Origin: an uncultured Pseudomonas sp.
Lineage (GTDB): Bacteria > Pseudomonadota > Gammaproteobacteria > Pseudomonadales > Pseudomonadaceae
Direction of reading: 5' to 3'
DNA: 14,726 nt
Assembly: GCA_946886875.1 (NCBI GenBank)
Contig: CAMPJN010000051.1
Span: 1-14,726 of the forward strand
The notes beneath the pieces are model-generated. The model was not told the DNA's origin, did no database searches, and was given only the letters and a program-made list of their open reading frames with translations. Positions 1 through 7,070 of this stretch are shown here, one piece after another; positions within the stretch are counted from its first letter, which is position 1; each line of letters begins with the position of its first letter. Position numbers and translations under genes: made by a program.

Positions 1-786
1 GAAAAACTGCTGAATGTGGCGCGCCAGCTGGCGACCTACAACCCCGATTTCTTCTCCTGCACCTACGGTGCCGGCGGTTCGACCCGTGACCGCACCCTGA
101 ATACCGTGCTGCAAATGAATAACGATGTCGGTGTGAGCACTGCGCCGCACCTGTCCTGTGTCGGCGATTCCAAGGCCGAGCTGCGCGAGTTGCTCAATCT
201 GTACAAGAACGCCGGGATCAACCGCATAGTGGCGCTACGTGGCGACCTGCCGTCCGGCATGGGCATGGCCAGCGGTGAGCTGCGCTACGCCAACGAGCTG
301 ATCGGCTTTATCCGCGAAGAGACTGGCGATCACTTCCATATCGAAATCGCCGCCTACCCGGATATGCATCCACAGGCGCGCAATTTCGAGGACGACATTG
401 CCAACTTCGTGCGCAAGGCCCGGTCCGGCGCGGACAGCGCTATCACCCAGTATTTCTTCAACGCCGACAGCTACTTCTACTTCGTCGAGCGGGTACGCAG
501 GCTGGGGGTCGATATCCCGGTAGTGCCGGGCATCATGCCGATCACCAACTACAGCAAACTGGCGCGCTTCTCCGATGCCTGCGGCGCCGAGATCCCGCGC
601 TGGATACGCAAGCAGCTGGAAGCTTACGGCGACGACAGCGAGAGCATCCAGGCCTACGGCGAACAGGTGGTCAGCGATATGTGCGAGCGGCTGCTGCAGG
701 GTGGCGCTCCGGGGTTGCACTTCTACACCCTGAACCAGGCCGAGCCGAGCCTGGCGATCTGGAATAACCTCAAACTGCCGCGCTGA
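1..786 (+). CDS. metF: 5,10-methylenetetrahydrofolate reductase, 5'-truncated by window edge
   Basis: MetF reduces 5,10-methylene-THF to 5-methyl-THF with an FAD cofactor, in the cytosol, supplying the methyl group for methionine synthesis. The frame is open from base 1 (first visible residues EKLLNVARQ) and stops with TGA at 784-786, leaving 261 residues. The family is about 280-296 residues, so roughly 25-30 N-terminal residues, including the catalytic Glu near residue 28 of E. coli MetF, lie outside. The GTG at 16 is internal, not a start. Seen in order: CTYGAGGSTRD near the new N-terminus, VALRGDLP (its Asp matches the flavin-site Asp120 of E. coli), AAYPDMHPQA, ITQYFFNADSY, PGIMPITNY, and a C-terminal LHFYTLNQAEPS that is highly characteristic of MetF. 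In other pseudomonads the S-adenosylhomocysteinase gene lies just upstream, which cannot be checked here. Identification is secure. Confidence 0.96.
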   Translation, partial: EKLLNVARQLATYNPDFFSCTYGAGGSTRDRTLNTVLQMNNDVGVSTAPHLSCVGDSKAELRELLNLYKNAGINRIVALRGDLPSGMGMASGELRYANELIGFIREETGDHFHIEIAAYPDMHPQARNFEDDIANFVRKARSGADSAITQYFFNADSYFYFVERVRRLGVDIPVVPGIMPITNYSKLARFSDACGAEIPRWIRKQLEAYGDDSESIQAYGEQVVSDMCERLLQGGAPGLHFYTLNQAEPSLAIWNNLKLPR

Positions 787-1138
787 CCACCCCAGATCGC
801 CTCCGGGCTACACGCCTCGTAGCCCGGATCGGCACAGCAGCATCAAGAGCCAGAACGCCCGTATTTGAGCGTTCGCACGGTAACTGCCAACCCTATGGGC
901 TATATTCGCTAAAGGCACAGTCCGCCATCGATCGCTCGCTGATCTGCGCGGCTGTACCGCGAAACCACCCTGTCGGGATCGGCTACTAAGCAATATCCCG
1001 ACTACGAGACCGCTGAAACAGGCAAGCCGACCAATCGGTGCGCAATAAGAGGCAAACAACCAACCCGTATCGCCACATACAGTTTTTCAACGGTCCGTTA
1101 GCCATGTATGGCTGCTATCTCAACCATGGAGCGCCGCA
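787..1138. other. 352-base intergenic region between metF and ppnN
   Basis: No convincing gene lies here. Minus-strand frame 808-1059 is open for 83 codons, but the product has no recognisable domain and it overlaps a repeat hairpin. Visible structures are the hairpin at 802-828, a looser inverted repeat (GTCGGGAT at 972-979 with ATCCCGAC at 995-1002), and a 14-base near-palindrome AGCCATGTATGGCT at 1100-1113. A ppnN promoter must lie in the second half unless ppnN is read through from metF, but I could not pick a -35/-10 pair with good spacing. Confidence 0.6.
802..828. repeat. short hairpin repeat after metF (GTAGCCCGGA type)
   Basis: TCCGGGCTAC (802-811) and GTAGCCCGGA (819-828) form a perfect 10-bp stem with a 7-base loop, starting 15 bases after the metF stop. 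There is no T-run, so it is not a standard intrinsic terminator. The GTAGCCCGGAT core resembles a dispersed intergenic repeat I know from Pseudomonas genomes; membership in a genome-wide family is inferred. Confidence 0.6.
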
Positions 1139-2512
1139 ATGGCCACAAGAAAAACCACCAACGCCACAGTCACCCCCAAGGGCAGCCTGGAAACCCTCTC
1201 CCAGCGCGAAGTACAGCAGTTGCGCGAGACCGGCTCCGGCAGCGTCTATTCATTGTTTCGCCAATGCGCCCTGGCCATTCTCAACACCGGCTCGCACAGC
1301 GATAACGCGAAAACCATTCTGGAAGCCTACCCGGACTTCGAAATACGCATCCATCAGCAGGATCGCGGCATTCGCCTGGAACTGATCAACGCCCCCGCCG
1401 ACGCCTTCGTCGATGGCGAGATGATCGCCAGCACCCGCGAGATGCTGTTCAGCGCGCTGCGCGACATCGTCTATACCCAGAGCGAACTGGAAAATCAGCG
1501 GGTCGATTTCAGCAGTTCCCAGGGCATCACCGATTACGTCTTCCACCTGTTGCGCAACGCCCGCACCCTGCGCGCCGGGGTCGAGCCGAAAATCGTCGTG
1601 TGCTGGGGCGGTCACTCGATCAGCACCGAGGAATACAAGTACACCAAAACCGTCGGCCACGAGCTGGGCCTGCGCGGCCTCGATGTCTGCACTGGCTGCG
1701 GCCCGGGGGTGATGAAAGGACCGATGAAGGGCGCGACCATTTCCCACGCCAAGCAACGCAATGTCAGCGGTCGTTACCTGGGGCTGACCGAGCCGGGGAT
1801 CATCGCCGCCGAAGCGCCCAACCCGATCGTCAACGAACTGGTGATACTGCCGGATATCGAAAAACGTCTGGAAGCCTTCGTCCGCGTCGGTCACGGCATC
1901 ATCATCTTCCCCGGCGGCGCCGGTACCGCGGAAGAGCTGCTGTATTTCCTCGGTATCCTGATGCACCCGGACAATCAGAACCTGCCCTTCCCGCTGATCA
2001 TGACCGGCCCGAAAAGCGCCGCGCCCTATATCAAACAGCTGCATGAATTCATCGGCGCGACCCTCGGTGCCGAAGCCCAGCAGTGCTGCAATATCATCAT
2101 CGACGATCCGAGCCTGGTGGCACGGGAGATGGCCGCCGGGATCAAGGAGGTCACCCAGTACCGCCGCGACCATAACGATGCCTTCCACTTCAATTGGCTG
2201 CTGAAGATCGACGAGAGTTTCCAGCACCCTTTCGAACCGACCCACGCCAATATGGCCAGCCTGAAATTGACCCGCGAACAACCGGTGCATGAGCTGGCGG
2301 CGCATCTACGTCGGGCGTTTTCCGGCATAGTCGCGGGCAACGTCAAGGACAAGGGCATTCGCCTGATCGAAGAGTACGGCCCTTACGAGATCACCGGCGA
2401 CCCGGACATCATGCGGCCGCTGGATCGCCTGCTGCAGGCCTTCGTCGAGCAACATCGGATGAAGCTGCCAGGCAACAATGCCTATGAGCCCTGCTACCGC
2501 TTGACCACCTGA
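1139..2512 (+). CDS. ppnN: pyrimidine/purine nucleotide 5'-monophosphate nucleosidase (LOG family, YgdH-type)
   Basis: PpnN cleaves the N-glycosidic bond of nucleoside monophosphates, releasing a free base and ribose 5-phosphate for salvage; the E. coli enzyme is a cytosolic tetramer stimulated by (p)ppGpp. The 457-residue product matches E. coli YgdH/PpnN (454) almost end to end: N-terminal block with LELINAPADAFVDGEMI, then VVCWGGHSI, VCTGCGPGVMKGPMKGA, NELVILPDIEKRLEAFVRVGHGIIIF in overlapping blocks, the LOG signature PGGAGTAEE at residues 258-266, and the C-terminal FSGIVAGNVKDKGIRLIEEY and HRMKLPG. The long N- and C-terminal regions flanking the Rossmann core separate it from short LOG/cytokinin-activating proteins. 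ATG 1139 is chosen because GGAG at 1128-1131 sits 7 bases upstream. Older annotations may say lysine decarboxylase-like; that label is misleading. A terminator-like hairpin follows. Confidence 0.95.
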   Translation: MATRKTTNATVTPKGSLETLSQREVQQLRETGSGSVYSLFRQCALAILNTGSHSDNAKTILEAYPDFEIRIHQQDRGIRLELINAPADAFVDGEMIASTREMLFSALRDIVYTQSELENQRVDFSSSQGITDYVFHLLRNARTLRAGVEPKIVVCWGGHSISTEEYKYTKTVGHELGLRGLDVCTGCGPGVMKGPMKGATISHAKQRNVSGRYLGLTEPGIIAAEAPNPIVNELVILPDIEKRLEAFVRVGHGIIIFPGGAGTAEELLYFLGILMHPDNQNLPFPLIMTGPKSAAPYIKQLHEFIGATLGAEAQQCCNIIIDDPSLVAREMAAGIKEVTQYRRDHNDAFHFNWLLKIDESFQHPFEPTHANMASLKLTREQPVHELAAHLRRAFSGIVAGNVKDKGIRLIEEYGPYEITGDPDIMRPLDRLLQAFVEQHRMKLPGNNAYEPCYRLTT

Positions 2513-2518
2513 ACGGAC

Positions 2519-2557
2519 GGGGTTTGTCGCCGAGCCCGGCTCGCCGATAAACCCCTT
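2519..2557 (+). terminator. hairpin terminator candidate after ppnN
   Basis: Bases 2519-2535 pair with 2539-2555 over about 17 bp, with one G-T pair (2526/2548), one C-C mismatch (2530/2544) and a 3-base loop. It begins 7 bases after the ppnN stop. Only two Ts follow directly, so termination is likely but the intrinsic signal is incomplete. Confidence 0.55.
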
Positions 2558-2615
2558 CGCTCCAGAACCTCGCCACTGCCGTCGCGCCCTTATCCCGGTC
2601 AATGAACGCCCACAC

Positions 2616-2653
2616 TTGATCGTACGCGACTAAAGAATGACTATACAGTCGCG
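2616..2653 (+). promoter_or_regulatory. candidate promoter/operator of the solute-binding protein gene
   Basis: This AT-richer patch lies 25-62 bases before the ATG at 2678. It holds TTGATC at 2616-2621 and TATACA at 2642-2647, but their 20-base spacing is longer than the usual 16-18, so the pairing is doubtful. CGCGACT (2625-2631) and AGTCGCG (2647-2653) form a perfect 7-bp inverted repeat with a 15-base spacer that brackets the TATACA. This would suit an operator, but no regulator is known. Confidence 0.3.
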
Positions 2654-2677
2654 TTATTTTTCGCATACTCTCGCGCC

Positions 2678-3457
2678 ATGAACGCCCAGCGCAGCATTCT
2701 CTTCGTCGTTGTTCTCGCCTGCTTGAGTCTCACCGCCCAAGGCCGCACGCTGCGTATCGTCAGCGAAGCCTGGCCACCCTATATCTACGAAGAAAACGGC
2801 GAACTGCACGGCCTCGACTACGACACCACGCGAATTGTCCTGCAACGCCTGGGCGTACAAACCGAGTGGCAGATGCTGCCCTGGAAACGTTGCACGCTGG
2901 CCCTGGAACAAGGCAAAGCCGATGCGATTCTCGGCAGCTACCGCACCCAGAAAAACGAGGCCACGTTGCTGTTCCCCAGCGAACCGCTGTCGCGGATCGA
3001 CCTGGTGTTGTTCTACGCCAAGAACCGGCCCTACCCGTTTCGCGCCCTCGACGACTTGCAAGGCCTGAGAATAGGCGTATCCAGCCGCTACTGGTATTCC
3101 GATCGGGCCTTCGCCGAATCGGCGCAGTTCGTCCGCGAGCCGGCACCCAACCATGCGGCCAATTTCGGCAAGCTGATGCGCGAGCGCGTGCATCTGGTGG
3201 TCAACGACCGCCATGCCGGGCGCTTCGTGCTCGACAGCATGGGCCTGAACGATGCGGTCGCCTATCACCCCCAGGTCGTCGGTCGCGATTTCCTCTACCT
3301 CGGCCTGCGGCGCAATGCCGGTCTCGATGAACTGGCCGAGGACTTCGCCCGCGAACTGCGTCTGCTCAAGCTCGAACCGGCCTACGCCCTGCTGCTCGCC
3401 CGCTACGGCATACGTCCCAGCCTGCAACTCGCGGCCTCCGAACTCGCACCCCGGTAG
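2678..3457 (+). CDS. periplasmic solute-binding protein, family 3 (amino-acid-type), orphan
   Basis: The 259-residue product begins with a clear Sec signal peptide (MNAQRSILFVVVLACLSLTA, probable cleavage near residue 22 after AQG). The mature protein opens with LRIVSEAWPPYIYEENGELHGLDYD, split over residues 25-49, the typical start of bacterial extracellular solute-binding proteins of family 3. A first lobe with QGKADAILGSYRT (residues 78-90) and a second-lobe start LQGLRIGVSSRYWYSD follow. It should bind a small ligand, probably an amino acid or related compound, in the periplasm; the ligand cannot be read from sequence. There is no lipobox and no ABC permease or ATPase gene beside it, so it is either an orphan subunit or a sensory binding protein. 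No good Shine-Dalgarno precedes ATG 2678; the start is supported by the signal peptide. A terminator-like hairpin separates it from ppnN, so it is probably transcribed alone. Confidence 0.85.
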   Translation: MNAQRSILFVVVLACLSLTAQGRTLRIVSEAWPPYIYEENGELHGLDYDTTRIVLQRLGVQTEWQMLPWKRCTLALEQGKADAILGSYRTQKNEATLLFPSEPLSRIDLVLFYAKNRPYPFRALDDLQGLRIGVSSRYWYSDRAFAESAQFVREPAPNHAANFGKLMRERVHLVVNDRHAGRFVLDSMGLNDAVAYHPQVVGRDFLYLGLRRNAGLDELAEDFARELRLLKLEPAYALLLARYGIRPSLQLAASELAPR

Positions 3458-3523
3458 CCGAAAACCCACGGCAACGGCGCTGCGCACCGTTAAGCAGGCC
3501 ACAGCTGCGCAAAGCCTCAGCTC

Positions 3524-3532
3524 TGTTATACT
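3524..3532 (+). promoter_or_regulatory. extended -10 promoter candidate for rhlE
   Basis: TG at 3524-3525, one base, then TATACT at 3527-3532 forms an extended -10 element (TGnTATAAT, one mismatch). No good -35 hexamer lies 16-18 bases upstream, which is usual for extended -10 promoters. Initiation near 3539 would give a leader of about 130 bases before the rhlE ATG at 3671. Confidence 0.5.
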
Positions 3533-3670
3533 CGGGCCTTCCCGCCAGGCTTGCGCCCGGATGCTAGCCCCCAGAGGTCAGCAGTACCGGACGGGATTGC
3601 GCCCCCCAAGCGCGATTCAAGCCAGGCAATACACCCCATAGGGCTAAGCCCTCACTAGACAGGATTACAC

Positions 3671-5545
3671 ATGTCCTTTGCCTCCCTCGGTCTCTCCGAG
3701 GCACTAGTCCGCGCGGTCGAATCCGCCGGTTACACCCAACCCACTCCGGTGCAACAGCGGGCCATCCCCGCCGCGTTGCAAGGTCGCGACCTGATGGTGG
3801 CGGCCCAGACGGGTACAGGTAAGACGGGCGGTTTTGCCCTGCCGATCCTCGAGCGACTGTTCCCTAACGGTCACCCGGATCGCGAACAACGCCACGGCCC
3901 CAAGCAGCCGCGCGTATTGGTGTTGACCCCGACCCGCGAACTGGCCGCCCAGGTGCATGACAGCTTCAAGCTGTATGCCCGCGATTTGAAATTCGTCAGC
4001 GCCTGCATCTTCGGCGGCGTTGGCATGAACCCCCAGGTACAGGCGCTGGCCAAAGGCGTCGACGTACTGGTGGCCTGCCCGGGACGCCTGCTCGATCTGA
4101 CCAACCAGCGTGCGATCGACCTTTCCCATGTGGAAATCCTCGTCCTCGACGAAGCCGACCGCATGCTCGACATGGGCTTTATCCATGACGTCAAGAAGGT
4201 GCTGGCCAAGCTGCCGACGAAGCGCCAGAACCTGCTGTTCTCGGCGACCTTCTCGAAAGACATCACCGACCTCGCCGGCAAGCTGCTGCACAACCCCGAG
4301 CGCATCGAAGTAACGCCGCCGAACACCACGGTCGAGCGTATCGAACAGCGTGTATTCCGCGTCCAGGCCAGCCACAAGCGCGCCCTGCTCGCCCACCTGA
4401 TCACCGCCGGCGCCTGGGAACAGGTACTGGTGTTCACCCGCACCAAGCACGGTGCCAACCGCCTAGCCGAGTACCTCGACAAGCACGGCTTGGCGTCGGT
4501 GGCGATTCACGGCAACAAGAGCCAGAACGCGCGCACCAAGGCCCTGGCCGACTTCAAGGCGGGCAAGGTACGAATCCTGGTCGCCACCGATATCGCCGCA
4601 CGCGGCCTGGATATCGATCAACTGCCCCACGTAGTCAACTTCGAACTGCCGAATATCGAAGAAGACTATGTGCACCGTATCGGCCGTACCGGCCGCGCCG
4701 GGCGCAGCGGCGAGGCGATCTCGCTGGTCGCGCCGGACGAAGAGAAGCTGCTCAAGGGCATCGAGCGGATGACCAAGCAGAAGATCGTCGATGGCGATCT
4801 GCTCGGTTTCGACGCGAGCAAGGTCGAAGCCGAACGCCCGGAAGTGCGCGAGCCGCAGAAGCCGCGTCAACCGCGCGGCGCCAAGCCGGACGGCGAGCGC
4901 CATGGCGGCGGTCGCAAGGACAAGGGTAAGGACAGCGGCAAGGAACACAGCCGCGCCGCCAAACCCCAGGGTGGTCGTTCGCAACAGCCCCGTGGTTCGG
5001 CCCGAGCCGCCGCACCGGCAGTGCCTGCCTTGCCTCCGGACCGCGCGCCGGACGAGTTCCGCGACGATGAGATCGATAACTTCGGTAACCGGGTCGACTA
5101 TGTCAGCCCGAACCAGAACAACAAGCAGCAGAATCGTGGTCGTCGGCCCGGTGCGCCTGCAGCAGCAAGCGGCCCGAGCGCCAGCAATGGTGTCGGCCAA
5201 GGCCCGCGCCCAGCCGGCAAGGGTCCACGCAGCAATTCCGGTGGCGGCGCTGCCGGCGGCCGTCGTCAGGGCTCCGGTTCCGGCGCCGCTGGTGGCCAGG
5301 GTCGTAATGGCGCAGCTCGTGCGCGACCGCCGCGTGACACCCGCACCACCTCGCTTAATCGCGATGAGTTGCCACGTCAGGAAGCGGCAGTGAAAAACCC
5401 ACGGGACAAGCAGCCGGTGATCGTGCATAAGGGTTCGCGGCTCGACCGCTTCCCGACGCCCGAGCAACTCGACGAATTGGCCAACAACAGCCGACCGAGA
5501 ACCGAGAAGCCGGCCCTGCTGACGCGCAATCGCGAAGAGTCATAG
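3671..5545 (+). CDS. rhlE: ATP-dependent DEAD-box RNA helicase, RhlE family (RhlE2-type)
   Basis: The 624-residue protein unwinds RNA duplexes using ATP and takes part in RNA decay and ribosome-related remodelling in the cytosol. The core (residues 1-370) shows the full motif set: Q motif [10 protein letters not shown] (20-29), motif I AQTGTGKT (45-52), PTREL (87-91), DEAD (160-163), SAT (191-193), [11 protein letters not shown] (304-314) and HRIGRTGR (335-342). Motif Ib reads CPGR instead of the common TPGR. From about 381 to the end comes a low-complexity basic tail rich in Gly, Arg, Pro, Ala and Gln, broken by an acidic island near 461-478 and a more ordered stretch near 579-603. Core, tail and position near metF match RhlE2 (PA0428) of P. 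aeruginosa, known to affect the transcriptome and to contact the RNA degradosome. AGGA at 3661-3664, 6 bases before ATG 3671, sets the start. It sits alone between its own promoter and terminator. Confidence 0.95.
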   Translation: MSFASLGLSEALVRAVESAGYTQPTPVQQRAIPAALQGRDLMVAAQTGTGKTGGFALPILERLFPNGHPDREQRHGPKQPRVLVLTPTRELAAQVHDSFKLYARDLKFVSACIFGGVGMNPQVQALAKGVDVLVACPGRLLDLTNQRAIDLSHVEILVLDEADRMLDMGFIHDVKKVLAKLPTKRQNLLFSATFSKDITDLAGKLLHNPERIEVTPPNTTVERIEQRVFRVQASHKRALLAHLITAGAWEQVLVFTRTKHGANRLAEYLDKHGLASVAIHGNKSQNARTKALADFKAGKVRILVATDIAARGLDIDQLPHVVNFELPNIEEDYVHRIGRTGRAGRSGEAISLVAPDEEKLLKGIERMTKQKIVDGDLLGFDASKVEAERPEVREPQKPRQPRGAKPDGERHGGGRKDKGKDSGKEHSRAAKPQGGRSQQPRGSARAAAPAVPALPPDRAPDEFRDDEIDNFGNRVDYVSPNQNNKQQNRGRRPGAPAAASGPSASNGVGQGPRPAGKGPRSNSGGGAAGGRRQGSGSGAAGGQGRNGAARARPPRDTRTTSLNRDELPRQEAAVKNPRDKQPVIVHKGSRLDRFPTPEQLDELANNSRPRTEKPALLTRNREES

Positions 5546-5562
5546 TCAGCTAACCGCACACG

Positions 5563-5591
5563 AAAACGCCGCCCCCAGGGGCGGCGTTTTT
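5563..5591 (+). terminator. rho-independent terminator, probably bidirectional, between rhlE and yceI
   Basis: Bases 5563-5574 (AAAACGCCGCCC) pair without mismatch with 5579-5590 across a 4-base loop, and the plus strand ends in TTTTT at 5587-5591. The AAAA at 5563-5566 gives the minus strand a T-run too, so the hairpin can serve convergent rhlE and yceI. It lies 17 bases after the rhlE stop. Confidence 0.9.
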
Positions 5592-5622
5592 GTTGGTGCG
5601 GCACTCAATATCCATGCCGGCT

Positions 5623-5667
5623 CCAATGATGGGCTACGCCGCTGTGCGGCTAACCCATCCTTATTGG
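5623..5667. repeat. imperfect palindromic repeat downstream of yceI (TGGGTTAGC type)
   Basis: CCAAT (5623-5627) and ATTGG (5663-5667) enclose GATGGGCTACGCCGC and GCGGCTAACCCATC, which pair with one bulge and one G-T wobble around a TGT loop. It ends one base before the yceI stop codon. Read on the minus strand it shares TGGGTTAGC and a GCGTA-CCC half with the element at 9280-9342. It could protect the yceI mRNA 3' end or help termination. Confidence 0.6.
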
Positions 5668-5668
5668 C

Positions 5669-6247
5669 CTACTGGCGTACGCCTTCAACCGAGATGATCA
5701 GCTCAACGCTTTCCGAGGCTGGGCCCAGGTCCTTGGTGATATCGAAGTCTTTCAGCTTGAGCGTGGTGCTGCCCTCGAAACCGGCACGGTAGCCGCCCCA
5801 TGGGTCGTCGCCCTGACCGATGAACTTGGCGGCGATTACCACTGGCTTGGTCACGCCGTTAAGGGTCAGGTTACCAGTGATGTCTGCGGTGCCTTCGCCA
5901 GTGGACTTGACCGAGGTGGAGGCGAAGGTGGCGGTCGGGTGCTTGTCGACGCTGAGGAAATCGTCGCTGCGAATGTGCTTGTCACGCTCGGCGTGATTGG
6001 TGTCGACGCTGGCGGTGTTGAGGGTGACGTTGACCTTGCTGGCTTCCGGGCTTTTCTCGTCGAAGCTGAAGCTACCGTCGAAATCCTTGAAGGTGCCGTA
6101 CAGCCAGCTGTAGCCCAGGTGGCTGATCTTGAAATTGACGAAGGCGTGCTGGCCCTGCTTGTCGATGGCGTAATCGGCGGCCAGCGCGTGGCCGGCGCCC
6201 AACAATGCGGTGCCGAGGGTCAGTGCGGCGAGGGTTTTCTTCAACAT
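5669..6247 (-). CDS. yceI: YceI family periplasmic protein (polyisoprenoid-binding, lipocalin-like)
   Basis: The product is 192 residues when started at the ATG at 6247, close to the usual 190 of the family. Residues 1-23 ([20 protein letters not shown] then ALA) form a Sec signal peptide, with the mature protein starting [19 protein letters not shown]. Family blocks follow: [59 protein letters not shown] and the C-terminal [13 protein letters not shown]. YceI proteins form a beta-barrel that holds an isoprenoid chain such as a quinone tail; the P. aeruginosa homologue (PA0423) is a secreted/periplasmic protein named PasP. Start choice: AAGGAG (minus strand, 6259-6254) directly abuts the ATG at 6253 but is 6 bases from the ATG at 6247, so 6247 is preferred. 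A longer upstream frame reaching 6382 would lose the signal peptide. It follows cytochrome b561 by 70 bases, probably as one transcript. Confidence 0.93.
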   Translation of the reverse strand: MLKKTLAALTLGTALLGAGHALAADYAIDKQGQHAFVNFKISHLGYSWLYGTFKDFDGSFSFDEKSPEASKVNVTLNTASVDTNHAERDKHIRSDDFLSVDKHPTATFASTSVKSTGEGTADITGNLTLNGVTKPVVIAAKFIGQGDDPWGGYRAGFEGSTTLKLKDFDITKDLGPASESVELIISVEGVRQ

Positions 6248-6317
6248 GGACATCTCCTTGTGAGGGTGTAAAGCGGCGGTCGGGATTATTCCAGGCCGCC
6301 AGAACAGGCTGTGGCAG

Positions 6318-6863
6318 TTAACGGCCGAACATGCGCACCAGGGTGCGATCACGGTCGATAAAGTGATGTTTGAGCGCAGCAAGGGCGTGGATGCCGGCGA
6401 AGATCACCAGCGTCCAGGCCAGGTATTCATGAACCAGCCCGGCGATATCTTCCTGATCGGGGATGCTGGTAATGGTCGCCGGCACGGTGAACAGGCCAAA
6501 CACCTCGATGCCGCGGCCATCGGCGGTGGAGATCAAGTAACCGGAAAACATCAGCACGAACAGACCAAGGTAGAGGAAGCCATGGCCGAGCTTGCTGCCC
6601 AGGCGGGTCAGGCGACCATGATTCGGCAAGCTCCCGGGCGGCGGGCTGAGCCAGCGCCAGAGCAACCGCGCAAGCATCACTGCGAACAACAGGATGCCGA
6701 TGCCTTTGTGGATATCCGGCGCGGTCTTGTACCAGCTGCTGTAGTAATCCAGGCCGACCATCCAGTAGCCCAGGCCGAACAAACCGAATACCACCACAGC
6801 CACCAGCCAGTGAATAAGGACACTGACCAATCCATAACGGGACGGGGAGTTACGCCATTGCAT
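6318..6863 (-). CDS. cytochrome b561, inner-membrane diheme protein
   Basis: The 181-residue product is a four-helix membrane protein of the bacterial CybB/YceJ b561 family, which carries b hemes and passes electrons from quinol-type donors. Visible: [20 protein letters not shown] (helix 1, His18), a periplasmic-type loop [17 protein letters not shown] with His52, helix 2 (53-72), [20 protein letters not shown] (helix 3, His94), and [20 protein letters not shown] (helix 4, His145 and His159) followed by KHHFIDRD. These histidines are the heme-ligand candidates; I cannot assign pairs. The ATG at 6863 lacks a clear Shine-Dalgarno, but no better in-frame start exists. Its pairing with yceI downstream recurs in many proteobacteria and suggests the two share a lipid-soluble cofactor or redox role. 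The partner function is inferred. Confidence 0.92.
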   Translation of the reverse strand: MQWRNSPSRYGLVSVLIHWLVAVVVFGLFGLGYWMVGLDYYSSWYKTAPDIHKGIGILLFAVMLARLLWRWLSPPPGSLPNHGRLTRLGSKLGHGFLYLGLFVLMFSGYLISTADGRGIEVFGLFTVPATITSIPDQEDIAGLVHEYLAWTLVIFAGIHALAALKHHFIDRDRTLVRMFGR

Positions 6864-6882
6864 GAAGCGCGATCTCGGAGAA

Positions 6883-6963
6883 AAAGATCGGCCAAGACTA
6901 GCAATATACCTATCGACTTAAAGCGGAAATTTCTGCTTTTACATATCTAGAAATACGATCTTT
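6883..6963. promoter_or_regulatory. AT-rich divergent control region of cytochrome b561 and bioA, with palindrome
   Basis: Between the divergent starts at 6863 and 7071 lies a stretch clearly richer in A and T than its surroundings. It contains a 20-base palindrome at 6920-6939 (AAAGCGGAAA then TTTCTGCTTT), perfect apart from one G-T pair at 6925/6934. An 8-bp inverted repeat, AAAGATCG (6883-6890) and CGATCTTT (6956-6963), flanks it. On the minus strand TATATT (6908-6903) resembles a -10 for cytochrome b561, which would place the palindrome over its -35. A plus-strand promoter for bioA is likely here but I cannot place it. Confidence 0.4.
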
Positions 6964-7070
6964 GACCATGCTCGTTCAGCGCGTTGATTCTGTCGATGCC
7001 CCCGGACTTGTGCCGCCCATTCGCCGCGGTGCTTCTGATAGGCTTGGCGCAAATGATTGAGAGAGCCGAA

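Noticed and set aside
971..1003. GTCGGGAT / ATCCCGAC inverted repeat as a terminator
   Set aside because: The loop is 15 bases, there is no T-run, and it lies far from both genes; it may be chance.
808..1059. 83-codon minus-strand frame between metF and ppnN
   Set aside because: It ends inside the hairpin repeat, has no good ribosome site or recognisable feature, and is within chance length for this GC content.
1250..2305. 351-codon minus-strand open frame opposite ppnN
   Set aside because: Shadow of ppnN; composition is biased and no domain is visible, while ppnN matches its family end to end.
4463..5467. 334-codon minus-strand frame opposite the rhlE tail, rich in Leu/Ala/Thr
   Set aside because: It mirrors the repetitive Gly/Arg-rich codons of the helicase tail; apparent hydrophobic runs are a by-product of that composition.
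6248..6382. 45-residue N-terminal extension of YceI from 6382
   Set aside because: It would bury the signal peptide and overlap the end of cytochrome b561; AAGGAG fits the ATG at 6247.
6984..7070. 29-residue N-terminal extension of BioA from the ATG at 6984
   Set aside because: It falls outside the family alignment, and the ATG at 7071 has a ribosome site and gives the usual length of 468 residues.
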